From contig CAVONI010000012.1 of assembly GCA_963697285.1 (NCBI GenBank), forward strand, positions 620,001 to 684,000: DNA of 64,000 bases, in the 5' to 3' direction. The position numbers and the translations under genes are program-made. This document shows, in pieces, positions 8,284-15,829 of the stretch. Each line of letters opens with the position of its first letter. Within the stretch, counting starts at the first letter, position 1. The notes under the pieces were generated by a model. That model was given only the letters and a program-made list of their open reading frames with translations. It made no database searches and was not told where the DNA came from. The stretch is from JAEUQQ01 sp963697285. GTDB lineage: Bacteria; Acidobacteriota; Vicinamibacteria; Vicinamibacterales; JAFNAJ01.

Positions 8284-8601
8284 TCAGACGCAGCCGTCGG
8301 GCTTTGGCAGGCCCGCGATCTTGCACGCGCCCTTGGCCGGCCCGGAGGGGAAGAGTTCGTAGATCTCGCGCAGGCGCAGCCCCGAGTTCTGGCACAGGGC
8401 GCGAATCATCGGGGCCATGCCCTTCTCGAGGTAGTAGGCGCGGATGTAGTCGATCGCCGCCCAGTGCTTGTCACCGAGCACCTCGATGCCTTCCTGCTCG
8501 CGCGCCAGGATCTCGGCGACGGCACGATCCCACTGCTCGGGATGCGCCAGGAAGCCCTCTTCGTTCAACTCGAGCGCGGGGTTCGTGACCTCGGGCGACA
8601 T
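8284..8601 (-). CDS. DsrC/TusE-family sulfur carrier with both C-terminal cysteines
   Basis: 105 residues, the standard DsrC size. The C-terminal arm ends GACKIAGLPKPDGCV: Cys93 and the penultimate Cys104 are separated by ten residues, the exact spacing of the CysB/CysA pair that defines true DsrC, whereas TusE and RspA relatives have only one. The core also matches the family (GFLAHPEQWD, YYLEKGMAPMIRALCQNSGLRLREIYELFPSGPAKG). A good Shine-Dalgarno (ccaggag) precedes the ATG. It is the promoter-proximal gene of the cluster with dsrM- and dsrK-like genes and a desulfurase. In this family the protein carries sulfur as a persulfide or trisulfide in the cytoplasm. Confidence 0.92.
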   Translation of the reverse strand: MSPEVTNPALELNEEGFLAHPEQWDRAVAEILAREQEGIEVLGDKHWAAIDYIRAYYLEKGMAPMIRALCQNSGLRLREIYELFPSGPAKGACKIAGLPKPDGCV

Positions 8602-8887
8602 GCAACGTGCTCCTGGAGTCGGAACCGGCGTGACGAAATCCCGGCGTACTGACGGGAGTCCTGACGGGACCGACGGAAAACTGGCGTCGTGACCAGCGAC
8701 TTACCGACCGATCTGCATCGGCAGCGCTGCCCTGACCACCGCACGCAACCTCCGTGCCCGGCCGTGGCGGCCCCGGCGCCTCGCTGCCACGACGGCCGGC
8801 CCTCCCGACGAGGAGTCCGTGGCAGAATGGCGGGACCCGCTCGCCAGGGGTGTGGCCAGGGTCTCTTCCCGAGTTCCGAAGGTGTGC

Positions 8888-10768
8888 ATGTCGAAGCCGT
8901 CTCGCCGGATCCCGTTGCTCGTCTCGGTGGCGCTCGTGACCGGGTTGGCCGCCCTCTTTCCGCCTGCCGTGCCGCTCCTTGCCGGCCAGCACGACCCGGC
9001 GTTGGCGCCCGCGGACGCCGGCAAGCGCATCGTTGCCCGCCATGGCGTGGTGACCTCGGCCAACGCGCTGGCGAGCGACGCGGGCCTCGCGATGCTGCGG
9101 GCGGGCGGCAATGCCGTCGATGCGGCCGTGGCGGCGACGTTCGCCGTGGGCGTGGTCGAACCGCAGATGTCGGGCATCGGCGGCAGCGGGGCGGCGACGC
9201 TCTGGATGAAGCGGGACGGCAAGCCCGCGTATCTCGACTTCTACGCCTCGCAGCCAGCGGATGCCTGGGTGGGACACGTCGAGCCGACGCCCGTGGCGGC
9301 GACGCCGCCGACGGGCCAGGCCCCCGACACCACGACGCCTCCGCGCCGGGAGCCGGGCGACCTCCGGGTCGTCGGCATCCCCGGAGCCGTTGCCGGGTTG
9401 CTCACCCTTCACGAGAAGTACGGCGTGCTCACGCGCGATCAGGTGATGGCTCCGGCCATCCGCCTGGCCGACGAGGGCTTCCCCGTGGGCAAGGTGCTCG
9501 CCGACTTCATCGTCGCCGGCGAGGACAAGATGAAGCCGTTCGCCCAGGCGATGGCGCTGTACTTTCCCGGCGGGACGCCGCTCGGGCCAGGTGAAATCCT
9601 GAAGAACCCGGAACTGGCTGCCGCGCTGCGCCGCGTGGCGCGCGAGGGGCGCAAGGGGTTCTACGAAGGCCCCACGGCCGACGCGGTCATCGCGACGCTG
9701 AACGCCGGCAAGCACCCCGCGCGCCTGCAGGACCTCGCGGGCTTCGAACCGCAGTGGAAGCGGCCGCTCTGCACCGACTATCGCGGCCTGACCGTGCTGT
9801 CGGCGCCGCCGCCGCAGACCGGCTTCCAGGTGCTGCACACGCTCGAGCTCCTCGAGCCGTTCAACCTGAAGGCCCTCGGATTGCCGACCCAGTCGGCGGC
9901 CGCGTTCGACGTGCTCACGTCGGCGCTGCGCGTGGGACACGCGCAGGCCGCTCTCAACGGCGATCCGAACTGGTCGCCCGTGCCCGCCAACGGCATCGCC
10001 TCGTCGCTGTTCGCGGCCACGCGGGCGGCGCTGGTGGGTACCGGCAGCGCTCCCGCACGAATCCCCTCGGGCGATCCCGGCCCGTTCGACACCACCGCGG
10101 CGGCAGGCGCCTGCGGGCGCCATGACCCCTACGGGCCCGCCGCTCCCCTCCCGAGCCAGGCAGCCCCGTCGCAGGCACGGCAGCTGACAGGGGACGACCC
10201 TGTCGGCGAGCGATCGGACGAGGAGAACGGCGAAACCACACACCTGTCGGTCGTGGATCGTGACGGCAACGCCGTGGCCCTCACCATCACCAACAGCAGC
10301 GTGTGGGGCTCCGGCGGCTTCGCCGAGGGCTTCTTCCTGAACGACTCCGGCTTCCGCTTCACCGACCGCAATATCAACGCGCCGTCGCGCAGCCGATCGC
10401 GCATCCGCTCGACGACCATCGCGCCGACGATCGTGCTCAAGGGCGGGGACGTGCAGATGGTGATCGGCGCACCCGGAGGCGGGCGGATTCCCACCGAGAT
10501 CGTGCAGGTGATGGTGTACGTGCTCGACTACGGGCTCGATCCGCTCCAGGCGGTCAGGCTCCCACGCATCTATGCGTCGGCGTCCAACCAGAAGGTGCAG
10601 GTCGAACACGGCTTCACGCCGCAGCTGCTGCACCAGGTGCGCACCATGGGCTACGACCCGGTGGCGGAAGCCTCCGGGTATGCGCGGCTCTACCTGGTCA
10701 CGCGGCAGGGCAAGTCGTGGATCGGCGTCGCCGACACGCGCCACGACGGCCAGCCGCGCGGGTACTGA
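8888..10768 (+). CDS. ggt: Gamma-glutamyltransferase (gamma-glutamyltranspeptidase)
   Basis: 626 residues; the start MSKPSRRIPLLVSVALV gives a signal peptide and is preferred to an in-frame ATG at 8819. This Ntn-hydrolase precursor self-cleaves before its nucleophile threonine. The cleavage motif GETTHLSVVDRDGNAVALT puts the nucleophile at Thr450. Earlier family blocks are present: ARHGVVTSANALASDAGLAMLRAGGNAVDAA and the GIGGSGAATLW segment. C-terminal GGGRIPTEIVQ is present in place of the more usual GGSRIITTV. A Pro/Ala/Ser-rich insertion of about 50 residues, containing a GC-rich dyad, precedes the cleavage site. Probable role: periplasmic glutathione and gamma-glutamyl peptide hydrolysis. 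Divergent from the DsrC cluster; the 286-bp gap shows no confident promoter. Confidence 0.92.
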   Translation: MSKPSRRIPLLVSVALVTGLAALFPPAVPLLAGQHDPALAPADAGKRIVARHGVVTSANALASDAGLAMLRAGGNAVDAAVAATFAVGVVEPQMSGIGGSGAATLWMKRDGKPAYLDFYASQPADAWVGHVEPTPVAATPPTGQAPDTTTPPRREPGDLRVVGIPGAVAGLLTLHEKYGVLTRDQVMAPAIRLADEGFPVGKVLADFIVAGEDKMKPFAQAMALYFPGGTPLGPGEILKNPELAAALRRVAREGRKGFYEGPTADAVIATLNAGKHPARLQDLAGFEPQWKRPLCTDYRGLTVLSAPPPQTGFQVLHTLELLEPFNLKALGLPTQSAAAFDVLTSALRVGHAQAALNGDPNWSPVPANGIASSLFAATRAALVGTGSAPARIPSGDPGPFDTTAAAGACGRHDPYGPAAPLPSQAAPSQARQLTGDDPVGERSDEENGETTHLSVVDRDGNAVALTITNSSVWGSGGFAEGFFLNDSGFRFTDRNINAPSRSRSRIRSTTIAPTIVLKGGDVQMVIGAPGGGRIPTEIVQVMVYVLDYGLDPLQAVRLPRIYASASNQKVQVEHGFTPQLLHQVRTMGYDPVAEASGYARLYLVTRQGKSWIGVADTRHDGQPRGY

Positions 10769-10800
10769 GGGACTCGACATGCTGGGCGGCGGACGCAGGG

Positions 10801-12837
10801 TCAGGGTTGCGTGGCACCCGGCGCATCCAGGCGGCGCAGTTCCGCCTCGGAGGCTCGCGCGCCCCATGACGTGACGAGCCCCGACCCGATCGACCTCCTG
10901 AAGTACGTCCGCGCCTCGGCCTGGCGGCCGTTGAGCAGGTGCCATAGGCCGATGCCGTAGCCCACGGTGGCCTCGGTGACCGCCCCCTCAGACGCCATGG
11001 TCGCCGCCACTGCCGCCTCGGTGCGCGTGCCTTTGAAGAGCAGCAGGCGATCCAGGTAGAGTCCGGCGTGTCCCGCAAGCGAGGTCAACCGGACGGCGTC
11101 GAGCAGCCTCCTCGCATCCTGCCGCCGCCCGGCACGAAGCAGGCTTGGCAGGAGCCATGCCTGGCACTCCACCCTTGCACCGTCGGTGTCAGAAGTGGCC
11201 AGACACCCTTCGTACGCCGTCGCCGCCCGGGCAAACTCGCCCTTGAGGTAGTAAGCGAGCCCGAGGTGATAGAACGTCCCGCGATCGCGGCGCGACAGTG
11301 TTTCTGCTCTCTGCAGGTCGGCCAACCCCTCGTCGAGGTGACCCAGGTTCAGGTGGTAGTGCCCACGGTCGCGCAAGGCCTCGGCGCCGTCGGGCTGCAG
11401 GCGCAGCGACTCGCCGCAGGCTGCCAGCGCGTCGTCGTAACGGCGCAGGCCGGCCAGTGAACGGCATTTCAACAGCGGCGCGGCGGCATTGCCCGGCTCG
11501 AGCGCCATCGCGCGGTCGAAGGCGGAGATCGCCTTGGCATGCTCGGCGTTGCGCGCCAGCACGACGCCCTCGGCGAGCGCTGGCGCAGCCAGCGATGCCG
11601 TCACTGTCGTCCCGGTGCGCGGCGGGGCCTCGACGGCCTTCAGGGCTGCGAGGGCACGCGTCGCCATCTTCTGCTGGAAGGCGGCGAGCGCCTCGACCGG
11701 CGGATTGGTGCGAAGGAACGCGTCGGTCTCCGAGGCGATCTCGCGCTCCACGGTGAGCAGGCCCGGCAGCCACCCCGTCCCGGACGCGTTGTCGAGCCGC
11801 GTGACATCGGCGTACTCGTTCCGCTCGCGGGCGTGCAGGGGCCGAAGCACCGCCTTGAGTCGCGCCGCTTCCCCACTGATCGGCGCGTCCTTGCCCTCCC
11901 ACAGCTCGGCCGGCGGGATGCCGGCAGCCAGCCAGAGCGGAACCGCGATGGTGGTCACCGGCTCGCCGAGTGCCACCCACATGGTCGTGAGCCTCGGATC
12001 CTGCCCGGGACGGACGCCCTGCACGACCACCGCCGCGGCAGTACTCGGCCGATCGATCGTGTAGTTGCTGTGCACCCAGTACGGCGTCGTGGCGGGAAGC
12101 GACCTCCACTGATCGCGCGAGGGGTGCGAGAGCAGGGGATGCCCCAAGTCACGCGCGAGCACGTCGAATATGGTCGCGGCGGTCAGGCGATCGGGCGTGA
12201 CGGATTGCAGCAATTCGCTGGCGCGATCGAACCGCATGTAGCCGGCGCCCTCGTGCTCGCCTCCGCTGCGCGAGAAGTTGGTGTTGGCGAGTCGAGACCC
12301 CGGAAAGGCCGACGCGTCGTACCGGGTGTGGCCGCCGTTGTGCGTCTCGATGATGGCGGCGCCGCCCTCCGCGTCGATGGCGAAGAAGTTCGCACGCACG
12401 CCGAGCCGCTTGCCCTGCCGGCGCACCAGCATCTTCTCGAAATCATCGACGGTGCGGCACGTCCGCAGCGCCTCTGCCATCACGACGCCCTCCTGCTCGC
12501 GCGCCTCGGTCGCAGGCTGCGGGAGGTTGTACGACGCCGAGTTGGCAACGGCGAAGCCTGCGGCATTGACGCCCGCCCACGCGGCACGTCCGACCGTGTC
12601 GTCTGCATCGACCAGTGCCAGGAAGCTGTGTGGTTGTTCGGTCACCAGGATGACCTTGTTCGACAGCGTGCCGGTATCGCGGTTCTTCCACAGCATGGGC
12701 CCACCGGCACTGGTCGCGGCGCCAGCGGCCACCAGCGTGGTGCACTCCTCGGCGTCTGACGCCGCTGACACGCGAAGGGCGACGAGGGCGGTGATGATGG
12801 CTAGCGCGGCGATGCACGTTCGGGTTGTCGTTCTCAC
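10801..12837 (-). CDS. Secreted Ntn-hydrolase (peptidase C45-like) domain fused to TPR repeats
   Basis: 678 residues from a GTG preceded by aggagg four bases upstream. A signal peptide (VRTTTRTCIAALAIITALVALRVSA) ends just before EECTTLVAAGAATSAGGPMLWKNRD. A cysteine near the mature N-terminus followed by the N-R-D motif is the pattern of acyltransferase and conjugated-bile-salt-hydrolase-type Ntn enzymes. Residues about 30-400 form this domain. From about residue 440 there are TPR-like helices (AISAFDRAMALEPGNAAA, RDRGHYHLNLGHLDEGLADL, GTFYHLGLAYYLKGEFARAATAYEG). It lies 43 bp after the BNR protein and is probably co-transcribed. Likely a periplasmic amidase or peptidase; the substrate is unknown. 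Confidence 0.72.
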   Translation of the reverse strand: MRTTTRTCIAALAIITALVALRVSAASDAEECTTLVAAGAATSAGGPMLWKNRDTGTLSNKVILVTEQPHSFLALVDADDTVGRAAWAGVNAAGFAVANSASYNLPQPATEAREQEGVVMAEALRTCRTVDDFEKMLVRRQGKRLGVRANFFAIDAEGGAAIIETHNGGHTRYDASAFPGSRLANTNFSRSGGEHEGAGYMRFDRASELLQSVTPDRLTAATIFDVLARDLGHPLLSHPSRDQWRSLPATTPYWVHSNYTIDRPSTAAAVVVQGVRPGQDPRLTTMWVALGEPVTTIAVPLWLAAGIPPAELWEGKDAPISGEAARLKAVLRPLHARERNEYADVTRLDNASGTGWLPGLLTVEREIASETDAFLRTNPPVEALAAFQQKMATRALAALKAVEAPPRTGTTVTASLAAPALAEGVVLARNAEHAKAISAFDRAMALEPGNAAAPLLKCRSLAGLRRYDDALAACGESLRLQPDGAEALRDRGHYHLNLGHLDEGLADLQRAETLSRRDRGTFYHLGLAYYLKGEFARAATAYEGCLATSDTDGARVECQAWLLPSLLRAGRRQDARRLLDAVRLTSLAGHAGLYLDRLLLFKGTRTEAAVAATMASEGAVTEATVGYGIGLWHLLNGRQAEARTYFRRSIGSGLVTSWGARASEAELRRLDAPGATQP

Positions 12838-12880
12838 GGGGCCTCCTGACGAATCACGCATCGAAGCACCCACGCGGGGA

Positions 12881-15715
12881 TCATCGGCGTGCATCGGTGA
12901 CGAGCGGGTCTTCTCGAATCCTGAGAACGCCTTCCACGCTGCTGTTCCCGAGAGTCACCCGCACGTTGTAAACACCCACGCCCGCCAGCGCGCCGGGCGG
13001 CGTCCTGAATGCCGCCAGGAACGGCGACTCGCCGGCCGGCGGAGGTGGTGGCCTGTAGCCGGCAGGCGGATCGAATCGCCCATCCCACGCCAGGCGCGTG
13101 ATGCCCGCCTTTGCAGGCACCGACAGGGTTCGCGCTAGCTTGCCATCCAGGCTTCGGATCGAGAGCGTGACCGACCCCGACGGGGCTCCACCGAGATACC
13201 AGGTGATGACAGGCGTGTTGACGATCTTCGCCCGGTCCATGGCCGCACCGGGCGGACGCACCGACGAGGGGTTGCGTCCGGCAAACGTGTCGTCACCGAA
13301 CTGCCCGCCGCGGCTCTGGTCGACCCACCACGTCGCCTGCCGCTGTTCGAACACGTGCACATCGCTCGCCTGGATCGCCGTCGTCAACTGCTGCAGCGGC
13401 GTGATGTCGTCGAGGACGTAGAGTCCCCGGCCGTGCGTGCCGGCGATCAGGTCGTTGTCGCGGGGGTGGATGACCAGGTCGTGCACCGCCACCGTGGGCA
13501 TCCCCTGCATCAGGGGGCGCCACGAGCTGCCGCCATCGAGGGTGACGAAGACGCCGAACTCAGTGCCCGCGAAGAGGAGCCGCGGGTTCTTCCGATCAGC
13601 GGCGAGTACGTGCACGGGCTGGTCTGCGGGGAGGCGCGTCGCGATGTTGGTCCACGTGGTCCCGTAGTCGGTCGTTTTGAAGACCCACGTCCCGAAGTTG
13701 TCGCTGCGATGGCCGTCGAAGCTCACGTAGGCCGTGCCCGCCGCGTGGGGCGAGGCTTCGACGTGGCTCACCCACAGTTTCGCCGGCACGTCGGGGATCG
13801 CGGCATTCACCTGCGCCCATGTCGCGCCGTCGTTTCGCGTCACCCACACGTTACCGTCATCCGTGCCGGCCCACACCACGCCCTGCACGAGCGGCGACTC
13901 CGACAGCGACACCACGGTGGCATGCGTCTCGGCGCCCGTCGCATCGGGCGTGAGCCCGCCCGTCTCGCGCCGGGTCGTCTCGGGATCGTTGTTCGAGAGG
14001 TCGGCACTGATGGCGCGCCACGAGACACCGCCGTCCACGGATTTCAGCACGTGGTTGGCACCGAGGTAGATCGTCCCGCCGTTGTGCGGCGACACGATGA
14101 ACGGGGTCTGCCAGTTGAAGCGGAACGTGCGGTCGGCACGCATCTGCGCGTAGAACGCCGCGAGATCGGTCGCCGCCTCGGCCGCGGGGCGCGGCTTGCC
14201 CGTCACGTCCTCGATGTTGACCACGTTGAGGGCGCCGGGCCGGCCGTAGGTCTCTGCATACGTCAGCGCGTCGTAGCGTCGGAAGCTGCCGTTCTCGGCC
14301 TCCGTGTAGACGCGGCGCCAATTGTCGGGATCGGCGGCCGCGTGCATCCCGTCGCCCCAGTGCATCTTCCACGTGTCGTCGTTCCTGATGCCGAAGGCGT
14401 CGCGGGTGAAGCTCGGCACCGCCCATGAGCCGTTGTCCTGCGTGCCGCCGTAGATCACGTACGGATCGCGCATGTCGGTGCCGATGGCGTAGTACTGCGT
14501 CACCGGGAGGTTGTCGAAGAACTGGAACGTCCGCCCGTGGTCGTGCGTCAGGAAGAGGCCCTTGTCCTGGCCCAGGTAGTACCGGTCGTGCTGGTTGGGG
14601 TCGAGCCAGAGCGCGTGGAAGTCGTAACCGAACGTCCTCGCACCCATCTCCAGCGTGCGGCCGCCGTCGCGCGACACCCACAGGTTCACGTCGAGCACGT
14701 ACACGTCCTGGTCGTTGGTGGGGTTGATCCTGATCTGGCTGAAGAAGAACGGACGCACGCTGTGTCGGTTGAGGAATTGCCAGGTCTCGCCGCCGTCCTC
14801 GGACCGATAGACGCCGCTGCCGAGACGCGTCATGTCGGCGAAGGCCGGGTCTTTCTGCTCCGGCTGGAACCCGGCTTCGACGACGGCCATGATGGTCTTC
14901 GGATTCCTTCGAGAGAGCGCGAGGCCGATGCGCCCGAGGTCACCCTCGGGCAAGCCGCGCGTCAGGCGACGCCACGTCTTGCCCGCATCGATCGACTTGA
15001 AGAGTCCGCTGTCGGGTCCACCGGAGTCGAATCGGTGTGGCCGTCGCAGCCGCTGGTAGAAGGCGGCGTACAGGATCTGGGGATTCGAGGTATCCATCAC
15101 GATATCGGTGGCGCCCGCGCGCCGACCGGATGGCAGTCCCTGCTGGAGTTTCTGCCACGTCGCGCCGCCGTCGATGGTCTTGTAGAGTCCCCGGTCGCCC
15201 GTCTCGCCCCAGAGGTTGCCGACGGCCGCCACGTACGCGATGCGCGCATCCGTCGGGTGCAGCACGATGCGCGCGATCTGGAAGGTGTCGCGCAGGCCGA
15301 CGTTCAGGAACGTCACGCCCCCGTCGATGGACTTGTAGACGCCGTCTCCCCAGCCCACGTCGTTGCGGTTGTTGGCTTCGCCGGTGCCGACCCAGATGAT
15401 GCGCGGATCCCTCTGGTTGACGGCGACGTCGCCGATCGAGCCCGTCGCATAGCGATCGAAGATCGGCGAGAACGTCGTGCCGGCGTTCTCGCTCTTCCAG
15501 ACGCCCCCCGACGCCGAGGCCACGAGGACGAACCGCGGATCGGCGTCGAGGCTCTCGACGTCGACGATGCGGCCGGCCGCGCTGCCGGGCCCGATGCTGC
15601 GCCACGAGAAATCAGACAGGATGCCGTCTTCGGCACACACCGGCGGTGCCGACGGTCCAAGGCTTACGCAGGCCGCAGCTATCGCTGCAGCGGGCCAACA
15701 GCGTCGCTGGAACAT
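12881..15715 (-). CDS. Exported BNR/VPS10-like beta-propeller protein (WD40/YVTN/sialidase-like)
   Basis: 944 residues from MFQRRCWPAAAI with a signal peptide; ggaga precedes this ATG. Recurrent BNR/Asp-box motifs occur along the chain, such as GGVWKSENAGTTF, GVYKSIDGGVTF, GLYKTIDGGATW, GLFKSIDAGKTW, GVYRSEDGGETW, NVWVTRNDGATW and GVFVTLDGGSSW, so at least one and probably two propellers are built. The C-terminus (from about 830) is an Ig-like segment (GSVTLSIRSLDGKLARTLSVP). Proteins of this type are abundant in Acidobacteriota and Bacteroidota and are usually annotated as glycosyl hydrolase-like, but no sialidase catalytic residues are evident. Located 114 bp downstream of a TonB receptor, suggesting a shared uptake system. 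Confidence 0.85.
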   Translation of the reverse strand: MFQRRCWPAAAIAAACVSLGPSAPPVCAEDGILSDFSWRSIGPGSAAGRIVDVESLDADPRFVLVASASGGVWKSENAGTTFSPIFDRYATGSIGDVAVNQRDPRIIWVGTGEANNRNDVGWGDGVYKSIDGGVTFLNVGLRDTFQIARIVLHPTDARIAYVAAVGNLWGETGDRGLYKTIDGGATWQKLQQGLPSGRRAGATDIVMDTSNPQILYAAFYQRLRRPHRFDSGGPDSGLFKSIDAGKTWRRLTRGLPEGDLGRIGLALSRRNPKTIMAVVEAGFQPEQKDPAFADMTRLGSGVYRSEDGGETWQFLNRHSVRPFFFSQIRINPTNDQDVYVLDVNLWVSRDGGRTLEMGARTFGYDFHALWLDPNQHDRYYLGQDKGLFLTHDHGRTFQFFDNLPVTQYYAIGTDMRDPYVIYGGTQDNGSWAVPSFTRDAFGIRNDDTWKMHWGDGMHAAADPDNWRRVYTEAENGSFRRYDALTYAETYGRPGALNVVNIEDVTGKPRPAAEAATDLAAFYAQMRADRTFRFNWQTPFIVSPHNGGTIYLGANHVLKSVDGGVSWRAISADLSNNDPETTRRETGGLTPDATGAETHATVVSLSESPLVQGVVWAGTDDGNVWVTRNDGATWAQVNAAIPDVPAKLWVSHVEASPHAAGTAYVSFDGHRSDNFGTWVFKTTDYGTTWTNIATRLPADQPVHVLAADRKNPRLLFAGTEFGVFVTLDGGSSWRPLMQGMPTVAVHDLVIHPRDNDLIAGTHGRGLYVLDDITPLQQLTTAIQASDVHVFEQRQATWWVDQSRGGQFGDDTFAGRNPSSVRPPGAAMDRAKIVNTPVITWYLGGAPSGSVTLSIRSLDGKLARTLSVPAKAGITRLAWDGRFDPPAGYRPPPPPAGESPFLAAFRTPPGALAGVGVYNVRVTLGNSSVEGVLRIREDPLVTDARR

Positions 15716-15829
15716 TGGTTCTCCGTGGCCGCGCATGGCGGGCAATCGCGGCAGACGAGCGTGCGTTGCACCGGGCCGCGGGCGCACGCCTTGCCGACGT
15801 GCGCCCGGACGAAGCTGAAACCGCGCGGA

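Noticed and set aside
8471..10945. Long minus-strand open frame (about 820 codons) opposite ggt
   Set aside because: It is antisense to a clear gamma-glutamyltransferase gene, is very Arg-rich and shows no domain; high-GC genomes commonly leave such frames open.
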